Under the pieces are notes generated by a model. It worked only from the letters and a program-made list of their open reading frames with translations, did not search any database and was not told the DNA's origin. From an uncultured Bacteroidota bacterium (lineage in GTDB: Bacteria; Bacteroidota; Bacteroidia; Bacteroidales; P3), in NCBI GenBank assembly GCA_902762805.1, contig CACWPQ010000001.1, positions 121,182 through 185,181 of the forward strand: DNA of 64,000 nt, in the 5' to 3' direction. A program made the translations under genes and the position numbers. Of the stretch, positions 56,174-64,000 are shown piece after piece; within the stretch, counting starts at the first letter, position 1, and every line of letters begins with the position of its first letter.

Positions 56174-56857
56174 CTATCCCAGCATTTGCTCCAGCTCGGC
56201 CACCATGTTCTCGGCGCCGGCGAAGATTTCGCTGATGCGCGAGGCGGCCATGTAGGCGGGGGTGGTGAGGACCTTGTGCTCGGTGTCGACGCAGACGTCG
56301 GTGGGGCCGCAGGCCTGCACCTGTGCGCCGAAGCCGCGTGCCACCTCGGAGGCCTGGTTGTCGTCGGGGCCGAGGGTGAGGCGCACCTCGTAGCGGCCCA
56401 GCACCTTGGCCAGCACCATGGGAGCGATGCACATGGCCACGACGGGCTTCTTGGCGCGGTAGGTTTCGAGGATGGCGTCGGTTACCAGGTCGACCACCTC
56501 CATGCGGGGGCCGTCGAAGGCGAAGGTGCTCAGGTTGCGCGCGGCACCCATGCCGCCCGGCAGGGCCAGGGCGTCGTAGTCCTCGGGGCGGTACTGCTCC
56601 AGGGGGAGCAGGTTGCCGCGGGCGATGCGGGCGCTCTCGACGAAGATGTCGCGCTGCTCGATGTCGACCAGCTTGCCCTCGTCCTCCTCGTCGTCCACGA
56701 CGTCGATGTGGGGCACCACCTCGAACATGCCTTCGGGCGCGAAGCATTGGTACTGCCAGCCGCGGCGGTCGATGGCCAGCAGCAGGCCCAGGCTCTCCTG
56801 CAGCTCGCTGCCGTCGCGGTTGCCGCAACCGCTGAGTATGACTGCTATTTTCTTCAT
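56174..56857 (-). CDS. elbB: ElbB-type DJ-1/PfpI protein
   Basis: A 227-aa ElbB (SCRP-27A) homologue. VILSGCGNRDGSELQES, PEDYDALALPGGMGAARNLS, PVVAMCIAPMVLAKVL (nucleophile-elbow Cys) and VLTTPAYM match the family. It has been linked to isoprenoid metabolism or glyoxalase-type activity; the role is not settled. I chose MKKIAVIL (56857) rather than the ATG two codons upstream. Confidence 0.92.
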   Translation of the reverse strand: MKKIAVILSGCGNRDGSELQESLGLLLAIDRRGWQYQCFAPEGMFEVVPHIDVVDDEEDEGKLVDIEQRDIFVESARIARGNLLPLEQYRPEDYDALALPGGMGAARNLSTFAFDGPRMEVVDLVTDAILETYRAKKPVVAMCIAPMVLAKVLGRYEVRLTLGPDDNQASEVARGFGAQVQACGPTDVCVDTEHKVLTTPAYMAASRISEIFAGAENMVAELEQMLG

Positions 56858-56941
56858 ATCCATTCTTTTTTTTTATTCAAAGACAAGAAAGACAAGCGTC
56901 GCGGAGCCTTGTCTTTCTTGTCTTCCTGCGATACTGTCTGT

Positions 56942-58147
56942 TTACTTGCGGCTCTCGTCCACGCTCTCCTTGATGAGCTGGAAGGTGGCCTCGATGTCGT
57001 TGTCCAGACCCATGGAGAAGCGGATCAGGCCTTCGCTCATGCCCATCTCCTTCTGGATGTCTTCGGGCACCTCGGAAGAGGTCGACTTGCCGCTGTTGCT
57101 GAAGAGGGTCTTGAAGTAGCCCAGCGAGACGGCCAGGTAGCCCACGCCCTTCTGCTGCATGATTTCCATGATCTTGCTGGCGCTGTCGGCAGTGCCCATG
57201 TCGATGCTGATCATGCCGCCGAAGCCGTAGCCCTCGTTCATCATCGAGCAGAAGAGCTCGTAGTCGGGATGCTCGGGCAGGCCGGGATAGTTGTACTTGA
57301 AGCCCACCTCTTTGAAGCGCTTGGCCAGGTACATGGCGTTCTCGCCGTGCTTCTTCATGCGGATGTGCAGCGTGTGGAGGTTCTTGTTGATGGAGGCCGA
57401 ACGCATCGGGTCGAGCACCGGGCCGAGCAGCATGCAGGTGCCGTCGTTGACGTCGATGAGGCTGTTGATATATTCGGCGCTGCCGCAGATGGCACCGGCC
57501 ACGCAGTCGTTGGTGCCGTTGATGTACTTGGTCATCGAGTAGATGGTAACATCGGCGCCCAGACGGCAGGGGCTGAAGATCATCGGGGTGAAGGTGTTGT
57601 CGACCAGCAGCTTGGCGCCGGCGGCATGGGCCATCTTGCTCAGCTCGGGGATGTTGGCGATACGGAGCAGGGGGTTGTTCATCGTCTCGGTGTAGACCAC
57701 CTTGGTGTTGGGGTGCTCGGCGAGGGCCTTCTTCACCTCGTCGAGGTTCTGCATGTTGACGAAGGTAACGCCGACGCCGTAGCGCTTGATCCAGTTGTTG
57801 AGGAATGCGAAGGTGCCGCCGTAGGTGGTCATCGAGGCCACGATATGGTCGCCGCACTTCACCTCATGCAGCAGCGCGCTGGTGATGGCGCCCAGACCCG
57901 AGCCGGTAACCCAGGCGGCCTCGGTGCCTTCCATGGCGGCCAGGTTCTGGCAGAGGGCCAGGTTCGAGGGATTCCAGTGGCGGCTGTAGAGGAAGAAGCC
58001 CTCGGTCTCGCCGTGGAAGGTGTCGGTCATCAGGTGGGCCTCGGGGAAGGTGAAGGTGGCGCTGTCGCAGATGGCGGGGTTCACACCGCGGTTGGCATCG
58101 CGTCCGTCGACGCGCTGAATTGCAGTTGCAGGGTCAAATTTACTCAT
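56942..58147 (-). CDS. Cys/Met-metabolism PLP-dependent lyase
   Basis: A 401-aa PLP enzyme of the cystathionine/methionine gamma-lyase fold. SGLGAITSALLHEVKCGDHI, LLVDNTFTPM (PLP Asp), YSMTKYINGTND (Schiff-base Lys) and SEGLIRFSMGLDN are typical. Methionine gamma-lyase is the most likely activity; cystathionine-type activity cannot be excluded. The start is the ATG at 58147 after a strong TGTC-type promoter. Confidence 0.9.
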   Translation of the reverse strand: MSKFDPATAIQRVDGRDANRGVNPAICDSATFTFPEAHLMTDTFHGETEGFFLYSRHWNPSNLALCQNLAAMEGTEAAWVTGSGLGAITSALLHEVKCGDHIVASMTTYGGTFAFLNNWIKRYGVGVTFVNMQNLDEVKKALAEHPNTKVVYTETMNNPLLRIANIPELSKMAHAAGAKLLVDNTFTPMIFSPCRLGADVTIYSMTKYINGTNDCVAGAICGSAEYINSLIDVNDGTCMLLGPVLDPMRSASINKNLHTLHIRMKKHGENAMYLAKRFKEVGFKYNYPGLPEHPDYELFCSMMNEGYGFGGMISIDMGTADSASKIMEIMQQKGVGYLAVSLGYFKTLFSNSGKSTSSEVPEDIQKEMGMSEGLIRFSMGLDNDIEATFQLIKESVDESRK

Positions 58148-58193
58148 TGTTATTCTGTTTTTTAGATTTATTTTTTTTATCTTTTTCAGCCTG

Positions 58194-58201
58194 CAAAAAT
58201 A
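58194..58201 (-). promoter_or_regulatory. PLP-lyase promoter -7 box TATTTTTG with TGTC
   Basis: TGTC-GGTCAAGTTTTG-TATTTTTG-CAG read leftward, with TTTG 20 nt upstream of the box as the -33 element. Confidence 0.78.
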
Positions 58202-58325
58202 CAAAACTTGACCGACATGGCCAAATATTCTTTTCAACAAAACACAACACGCTAAAACACACATACTTACACACCTCCCTACCACAATATGGTACCATAA
58301 GCTTCCATATCCTTCCAGTGCCCTA

Positions 58326-58378
58326 GTATTCCCCTACCATTCCCCTACCATTCCCCTACCGTCCCCCTACCATTCCGG
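58326..58378. repeat. CCCCTACCATT tandem repeat
   Basis: Four to five 11-nt units TTCCCCTACCA with one variant GTCCCCCTACC. Same core as the dispersed GGTAGGGGAAT repeats. Confidence 0.8.
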
Positions 58379-58390
58379 GGTAAAAAAGAG

Positions 58391-58443
58391 CCCAACCGGC
58401 AGCCCGCCGGTGGTCGATGACCACGCAGGCGCTGCCGGTTGGG
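58391..58443 (-). terminator. Terminator of the giant gene
   Basis: 13-bp perfect stem CCCAACCGGCAGC / GCTGCCGGTTGGG with a 27-nt apical region, followed leftward by CTCTTTTTTACC. Confidence 0.85.
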
Positions 58444-58484
58444 TGTTTTATTTTGCAATAACGGTTGGGCGTTGGCGAGGGCGC

Positions 58485-61400
58485 CTAGTTACCACTGCGC
58501 ACCGCTCGGATACTGTATCCACAGAAACGGCTACCATCACGAATGGAACTAGAAGAGTTATTGATGTAAATGGAGACCGCGTAGTTAGCATTACTCGTGC
58601 CAAGAGTCGAGGTCCAGATATAACTAGACGATGGCACAACATTTGTACCAGTAGCATAGCCGGCAAAGGGGAAAAAGATAGAGTTGCCATTTTTTTTACT
58701 GGTAAACCTGCGCCCAGCCACACCATTCACGGTCGCATTCGCCTGGGTGGTGTTGCTAATCAACTCCAGCCATTCTGCCTTGGTCGGTATGCGGGCACCG
58801 CCACCTAGGATTGCCGTGGCGGCATCGTCCTCGGGTTGCAGGGTGGTGAGGTTGTCGGTATAGCCGTTGTATCCATAACTGGCGCTAAAGCAATACTTTA
58901 ACATATTGCTCTCTAAACGGTGGCAGTAGATGTATGTGTACCAAGCAAATTGTCTCTTTATGGCGGTTTCACCCCATGCATAGTAGTCGCCGTACTCCTC
59001 GGGATTGTCAGCCCCCACGTTGGAGGCGGCCCACAGCAAACCACTGGGAAACCCCAAATCCACCCAAACGACAGGAATCTCCTCGAACTCCGCGGTGTAG
59101 CTAGCATCGCCAACCACAGTGATGGAGCGGGGATTTTCGGTGTTTCCATCGTTCCACTGTATAAATCTGTATCCCGCAATGGGGGTTGCCTTGATGCTGA
59201 CGGCCTGGCCTTCCATGTAGTCGCCGCCGCCCGACACGATTCCCATCGTTCCCTGGCCGTCGGCCACCGCCACGGTGATGGTGTAGACGGGGATTGGCTC
59301 AAACTCGGCGGTATAGGTGGCATCGCCCTCTACAGTAACGGTGCGGGGATTCTGTGTGTTGCCATCATTCCATTGTTTGAATCGGTGGCTTGCGGTAGGG
59401 ATTGCACTGATGCGGACATCCGTGATTGCCTGAAATACACCACCGCCCGACACGGTCCCCATGGCATCATTATTGGATACCACGGCAAGCGTGTAGCTGC
59501 CTGTGTCTTCGCCTATGACGACGCGGGTGTCGCCGGTAACCTTGCCCATGTTGCCGCCGCCGTAGACGTTGCCCTCGACGTGGGTGGTACCCAAGACGTT
59601 GACGTTGGTGTTGCCTGTGATGGTGGCGTTGGAGCCGAGGCCGCCGCCGTAGACGGACTTCATGATTCGGCCATTCCATGTGGTTACGCTGAAGGTTCTC
59701 GCTTTGGAGATGTAGGGTGCGGCGAAACCGCCGCCGTAGACGTCGCCATGGATAAGGGGGTTGTTGACATGTGGGCGTCTGGCATCCGTGCGGCCAATAA
59801 CCACTTGCACGTCGCCGCTGACACTCGACTCGACGCCATAGCCGCTGCCGAAGACATTGCCCACTGAGTCGTCGCAATCCAAGGTACCCACCGTGCCGCC
59901 TTCGACGCGGACAGTTACCGGCCCCGTAACATCACCTTTCACATTGCTTCCTCCATATACGCTGCCATGTACATGGCCACCGCGCATGGTAACATTCACC
60001 CTATTACCACGGGCTCGGTTGGCACCGCCGAATACGCTGCCCTTCACGGTGCCGCCTAGAATCTGGATGTCGCTTCCGCGGCGATTTTCAGAAAATCCGG
60101 AAACGAATCCGTAGTTGCCACCGCCGTAGACGTTGCGCGAGATATAGGCACTATCGGCCACAACGACATGGGAAGAGTATACCCAACCTTGGCTCATGGC
60201 ATCAGGTCTACCCACACCGGCACCATAAAGATTTCCTCCGTGCGAATGGAAGTAGGGGGCATCCTCCACCGTGTCGTGCTGCAGCGTGGCGGTGCCGCCG
60301 AAGTAGATATTGACGTCTCCTGTAAGCGCCCCGGCAGTTTGCAGTTTGGTCCCATTGGTTCCTCCCGCTATCCATCCGGAAATCTTGCCGCCGGTGAATA
60401 CCATCCGGCGACCGCCGCCAGCTCCACCATAGTCGGCAGCACCCCATACAGCATGCTTGACATGCCCACCTTTGAAATAAAAGCGACGTTTCACTAAAGA
60501 ATTGTTAATCTCTTTATTATAATCGACACCCAGACCTGTAGAGTTAATATTGTCTGCACCTCCGGCAATGCCGGTAAATTCCCCGCCTTCGAAGAGTGCC
60601 GTCGTTGAACCGTGGAATCCTGTTGGGTACCACGGACCGAAATACATCACGTAAGGATCATCCTCATTCGAGTCCCCACTATATTTCTCAGTGAAAGTTC
60701 CTGACTTAAACACATAGTTGACCATGCGAGTATTATGGTTGCCAACAGAATCGCTCACATCGATTCTTCTTCCTGTCTTGGCCGCCCTGATAAGCAACTT
60801 GCTGTTGTCGCCCAAACTGCGATCATAGTCGTTCCCGATGACCACATCTACAGATACCAGCCCCCGAAGAGTAGTAATACTCTGCGCCATAAAATACAAT
60901 TCATTATTGTCTTTGCCACCTGGTTTGATAGCAGAAAGAAAACCGCCACTTTCCAAACGCCAGCGTATCTGGTAGTTGTCTCTGGGATAACGCTGAACCT
61001 CAGAATTATGTAAACCAACCATCGTCCTTGGTGCAAGGAAAAAGTTGCAACCATCTTCGGACAGGCACATTCGGCCGCAAATCAAATACCCGCCACCATT
61101 ACTCCAATGAAAATTTTTCAGCCCCACTATTAAGGTTGCTTTAGTATACAACGTATCCCCATTGTATACCTTCAACCCCTTAAGGGTATCGCCAAAAAGG
61201 TTGCGTTGCCCTATATTCGTGAGCACACACATCCAAGTGGTATCGGTCTCTGGAATGGCGCAGTCGCGGTGGATAAAACAATGATGAACCTCTGTTTGGT
61301 GAGGTGAGAACCTGACATATTCAAGTTTGGCCGTCTCGCCAAACGGAGACATGAGACCCGACGTCGTAAATGCAGGATGCAGTCCTCCTGCATAAAAGTT

Positions 61401-63806
61401 CAATTTACCTTCCGATGGAGCGATAGGAAAGCTTGTCGGCGGCGTTAAACTTTTACAAGAAGATGCCGGATTGCTCCGAGAGTGCACTATCCTATTTCCG
61501 CTTATGCTATATCTTGGTACTTCAGTAAGCAGTTCTGAATTGATACCGTTGGTGCCATCGGGATGGACAAAGGTAAAGGTATACTCCCTGGCTGGGGGAT
61601 TGTAATTTCGCCTCCAGAAACAGGTGTCGCAGTTGTGCACTATAATATTGCGTTCGTAGGCATTGGAACCCACCACATACTCACCTGCCGGCGTGTCGTA
61701 GAATCCGTTAATATTGGGGAACACCACCGCCCGCGCCCAGATGGCCTCGAAGTCCACCTCCATGCCGTACTCGGCGACGGGCATGAAGAAGACCGTGTCC
61801 TCGGCATCCAGCATTGTGCCTACGGTTACGGGCTGCGTCATGGCCGTGTCCCTATAGACACTGCCACCGGTCAATGTTTTGAGGCGCCACTTGTAGAAGC
61901 CCCGCCAGCGGGTGTCGCCCGTGCCGTGGGTGGGGCGGCGCGAGTAGGGGTTAGGGATGAGGCGGTATAAGGCGGGGCCGTCGGCAGCGGCCATGGACTC
62001 GGCCTGCTCGCCGTTGACGCGCTCCAGGGTCTTGAGGTACACGTAGGTGTTCTTCCATGGGGCGTCGATGCCGATGCCCACCATATAGTGCGACACATCC
62101 ACGTCGGGATCTCCCTCGGGCTGCAGGGCGTCGCTGCTGTACATCGTGTTCTGGCCATAGCCGAAGTAGCGGATGCGCACATCTATCGGGTTGAGGCTGC
62201 GGACCAGACATTCTGGGTCGCTGTAGTAGCTCCAGGCGTGGTTCTCGCGGTCGTCCAGCTCGACGAGGTGGAACTGCGGGTCGCCCGCGCCAGGCCGGAT
62301 AAAATAGGCTGAGAAGGAGACGTCCTCGGTGGCAGTGAATCGCCGCGTGGCCTCGGTGCTGCCGTCATTCCACCGCTCGAATATCCAGCCGGACGCCGGC
62401 ATGGCTGTCAGCACCACATTGTCGCCAATCGTATAGGTGCCGGCGCCGCTGACACTGCCCCGCTCCGCATCGTTGACCGTCGCACTGACGTTGGCGATGC
62501 CGACATATTCAAACTCCGCGACATCACTACGGTCCCCATTGGCGACGAAGGTGCGCGGATTGTCGGTGCCGCCGTCGTTCCATTGTACAAAACGGGCTCC
62601 GACAATGGGGGTGGCCGTCAGAGTTACCATGTTGCCCATCTCATGATAACCGCCTCCGCTGACGCTGCCCCATTCATCGTTGTTGGACTGGACAGATATG
62701 GCGTAGAGCGTCAGCGGTTCAATACCCACTACGGATATAACCGACCAGGGATAGGTGTAAACCTCAGGATTGAGCGACCCCAACGCGAAGTAGCCGTTGT
62801 TGCTGCCGGCATTGCCCCAGTTGACGTGGTACTGCCCCCAGCCGTCGCAGCCGTCGACGACGAAACAATAGTAGACATTCCCATTTCTGTAGAGAAACGG
62901 CCTGCCCGAAGTGATTTCGGCCATCATCATTTCATCATAGGCCGCGTGTGTGAAACTACTTGTATTTATAGTGCGGACAGTTTGGGTATTGTATCTGAAA
63001 TTGTTCCTGAAAGCCGCATAGATGTTGCCACCTTGCATAGGGCTGTTATTGACGCGGTATATCGTCCAGATTGCCGCGCCTGCATGGAAGATTATCTCGT
63101 TGACGGCATCCTTCTCGGCATCGGAGCTGGCATCGGTCAACACATCGGGCATATTGTCCCAGTCATAGGCCGTGCTGAAATCGGCCGTCACCTGCGCCGC
63201 GACATCGCCCGTGTTGGTGTACGAAACGCTGCCCAGCCCTCTGGGAGGATAGTTCCAATATTTCATAATCTGCGCCATTGCAACGGCAATCTGCCCCGGG
63301 TGGCATTCGTAACCCGACGAGGTCACCGGGGAGAAGCGACGATACAGTACATCCACACCCCAGGCGGTGGTCAGCATCGGCGCCACGGACGCGCCCGTAA
63401 GCACGGGACCGCCATCCATCAGCTGCGTCCACAAGGCGGCCACCCTGGCCGAGGCGGCAAGTCCCTGGCTACGGATGTTGGCAATCTGGGTCTTGCTATG
63501 GGAAAGCCACGAGGAGAAACCCGCGACAGCGAAATTCATGGTCGACGTGGTGGAATAGCCCAGCACCGGCAGCGCGCAGTCGTCAGCCGATATCAACACA
63601 AATCCCACGCCGCCCTCCGGCGAGAACAAATACATATATTGACCGATATCGGAAGGCAACTCCGCCGTGCGGTTCACCAGCTGGGTGGTGCCCAGCACAT
63701 TCGCCGCCACGGTGCGCGCCGAGTCCTCGCTCACCGGCGCAGCCTTCAGCGGCAGCTCGGCCAGCAACAGCACAGCCAACAGGAAATAAGCATACAACTT
63801 ATTCAT
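58485..63806 (-). CDS. Giant secreted protein: C10-peptidase-like pseudoenzyme fused to repeats
   Basis: A 1773-aa exported protein. After the signal peptide comes a Spi/C10 propeptide-like segment and a streptopain-fold domain (WGVDVLYRRFSPVTSSGYEC...IAVAMAQIMKYWNYPPRGLG and FVVDGCDGWGQYHVNWGNAG). The catalytic Cys of GCVATAMAQ-type motifs is Gln172, and the catalytic His position is Tyr313. Then follow two InlB-type repeats, a core shared with the pseudogene (SRRPTHG...RWRGFYKWRLKT), glycine-rich VYGGGN repeats, two further InlB-type repeats and a Fib_succ_major-like domain ending YSIRAVRSGN. Likely surface adhesin or matrix protein. ATG 63806 was preferred to a TTG two codons upstream. Confidence 0.9.
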   Translation of the reverse strand: MNKLYAYFLLAVLLLAELPLKAAPVSEDSARTVAANVLGTTQLVNRTAELPSDIGQYMYLFSPEGGVGFVLISADDCALPVLGYSTTSTMNFAVAGFSSWLSHSKTQIANIRSQGLAASARVAALWTQLMDGGPVLTGASVAPMLTTAWGVDVLYRRFSPVTSSGYECHPGQIAVAMAQIMKYWNYPPRGLGSVSYTNTGDVAAQVTADFSTAYDWDNMPDVLTDASSDAEKDAVNEIIFHAGAAIWTIYRVNNSPMQGGNIYAAFRNNFRYNTQTVRTINTSSFTHAAYDEMMMAEITSGRPFLYRNGNVYYCFVVDGCDGWGQYHVNWGNAGSNNGYFALGSLNPEVYTYPWSVISVVGIEPLTLYAISVQSNNDEWGSVSGGGYHEMGNMVTLTATPIVGARFVQWNDGGTDNPRTFVANGDRSDVAEFEYVGIANVSATVNDAERGSVSGAGTYTIGDNVVLTAMPASGWIFERWNDGSTEATRRFTATEDVSFSAYFIRPGAGDPQFHLVELDDRENHAWSYYSDPECLVRSLNPIDVRIRYFGYGQNTMYSSDALQPEGDPDVDVSHYMVGIGIDAPWKNTYVYLKTLERVNGEQAESMAAADGPALYRLIPNPYSRRPTHGTGDTRWRGFYKWRLKTLTGGSVYRDTAMTQPVTVGTMLDAEDTVFFMPVAEYGMEVDFEAIWARAVVFPNINGFYDTPAGEYVVGSNAYERNIIVHNCDTCFWRRNYNPPAREYTFTFVHPDGTNGINSELLTEVPRYSISGNRIVHSRSNPASSCKSLTPPTSFPIAPSEGKLNFYAGGLHPAFTTSGLMSPFGETAKLEYVRFSPHQTEVHHCFIHRDCAIPETDTTWMCVLTNIGQRNLFGDTLKGLKVYNGDTLYTKATLIVGLKNFHWSNGGGYLICGRMCLSEDGCNFFLAPRTMVGLHNSEVQRYPRDNYQIRWRLESGGFLSAIKPGGKDNNELYFMAQSITTLRGLVSVDVVIGNDYDRSLGDNSKLLIRAAKTGRRIDVSDSVGNHNTRMVNYVFKSGTFTEKYSGDSNEDDPYVMYFGPWYPTGFHGSTTALFEGGEFTGIAGGADNINSTGLGVDYNKEINNSLVKRRFYFKGGHVKHAVWGAADYGGAGGGRRMVFTGGKISGWIAGGTNGTKLQTAGALTGDVNIYFGGTATLQHDTVEDAPYFHSHGGNLYGAGVGRPDAMSQGWVYSSHVVVADSAYISRNVYGGGNYGFVSGFSENRRGSDIQILGGTVKGSVFGGANRARGNRVNVTMRGGHVHGSVYGGSNVKGDVTGPVTVRVEGGTVGTLDCDDSVGNVFGSGYGVESSVSGDVQVVIGRTDARRPHVNNPLIHGDVYGGGFAAPYISKARTFSVTTWNGRIMKSVYGGGLGSNATITGNTNVNVLGTTHVEGNVYGGGNMGKVTGDTRVVIGEDTGSYTLAVVSNNDAMGTVSGGGVFQAITDVRISAIPTASHRFKQWNDGNTQNPRTVTVEGDATYTAEFEPIPVYTITVAVADGQGTMGIVSGGGDYMEGQAVSIKATPIAGYRFIQWNDGNTENPRSITVVGDASYTAEFEEIPVVWVDLGFPSGLLWAASNVGADNPEEYGDYYAWGETAIKRQFAWYTYIYCHRLESNMLKYCFSASYGYNGYTDNLTTLQPEDDAATAILGGGARIPTKAEWLELISNTTQANATVNGVAGRRFTSKKNGNSIFFPFAGYATGTNVVPSSSYIWTSTLGTSNANYAVSIYINNSSSSIRDGSRFCGYSIRAVRSGN

Positions 63807-63849
63807 AACCAAATACTTATTATTTCCTCTTACTTCAAAAAAATTTTTG

Positions 63850-63857
63850 CAAAATTA
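63850..63857 (-). promoter_or_regulatory. Giant-gene promoter -7 box TAATTTTG with TGTC
   Basis: TGTC-GCGTAACTTTTG-TAATTTTG-CA read leftward, 44 nt upstream of the ATG. Confidence 0.72.
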
Positions 63858-63936
63858 CAAAAGTTACGCGACATGGCAAAATATTTCTTAAGGTGCCCCC
63901 CCCTTAGGTTCAACATGTGAATGCAACACGTCATTG

Positions 63937-63944
63937 CAAATATA
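63937..63944 (-). promoter_or_regulatory. Second upstream -7 box TATATTTG
   Basis: TATATTTG-CA read leftward, about 130 nt upstream of the giant gene. No convincing ORF starts between it and the giant gene, so it may be a distal promoter of the same gene. Confidence 0.45.
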
Positions 63945-64000
63945 CAAAAAAAACGTTTTTCGGAGCATCGAAGTTCAATTTTTCTCTCGGACGGCGGTTT

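Larger units (their letters stand above)
58148..58484. other. Intergenic region: promoter, tandem repeat and terminator
   Basis: No supported gene. Contents: promoter of the PLP lyase (58194-58201), 11-nt tandem repeat (58326-58378) and the terminator of the giant gene (58391-58443). Confidence 0.75.

Noticed and set aside
63892..63936. A 29-codon ORF between the two promoters of the giant gene
   Set aside because: It runs through the proximal promoter, has no leader and no coding character.

Overview
The window looks like a chromosomal segment of an anaerobic, GC-rich, uncultured-type member of the Bacteroidales. The main evidence is a porU-porV pair of the type IX secretion system (T9SS), a short primary sigma factor of the Bacteroidetes kind, promoters of the Bacteroidetes form (TAnnTTTG), an [FeFe]-hydrogenase maturase (HydF), TlpA/DUF4369 and GH2 lipoproteins, and very large secreted proteins built from InlB-type repeats and a Fibrobacter-type paralogous domain. 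I see no rRNA, tRNA, CRISPR array, prophage or transposase gene.

Layout. 0-2 kb: an MNT-like nucleotidyltransferase and a MATE exporter. 1.8-8.6 kb: porU, porV, ispF, clpS, an NfeD-like protein and floA, all rightward. 9-18 kb: panB, an unknown exported protein, a MoxR ATPase, three SurA/PPIase-type periplasmic folding factors and guaB, all leftward. 18-25 kb: a TlpA-like thioredoxin lipoprotein, an outer-membrane protein, ribF, a nitrilase and mutS2. 25-29.2 kb: an AT-richer island with a PIN-toxin module, a DEAH helicase preceded by about 300 nt of structured leader, and a small partner ORF. 29-35 kb: hydF, folA, cinA, a DUF486 membrane protein and a GH2 beta-mannosidase. 35-41 kb: rsmG, rpoD, a lipoprotein, folD, ffh and a HigBA module. 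41-48.5 kb: a giant surface-protein gene that is now broken. 48.8-58 kb: radA, two paralogous membrane proteins, a U32 protein, an esterase, an OM protein, elbB and a Cys/Met-metabolism lyase. 58-63.8 kb: an intact giant paralogue whose N-terminal C10-peptidase domain has lost its catalytic residues.

The most striking feature is a set of short, low-complexity, often palindromic repeats. They sit between genes and also in frame inside conserved genes (moxR, nitrilase, mutS2, hydF, cinA, GH2 mannosidase, folD, radA, a membrane protein and a signal peptide). In nitrilase, HydF and CinA the same roughly 80-bp palindromic element is read in the same frame and gives nearly the same peptide. In the mannosidase, repeats stand where two accessory beta-sandwich domains are expected. 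Other repeats supply stop codons and C-terminal tails. This resembles in principle the Rickettsia palindromic elements, but the sequences are unrelated as far as I can tell.

Two further candidates for novelty stand out. One is a nested-stem RNA-like structure between a strong promoter and the DEAH helicase. The other is an extra TGTC element placed exactly 12 nt upstream of the -7 box in six promoters. All functional calls rest on reading motifs and family patterns; no database search was run.
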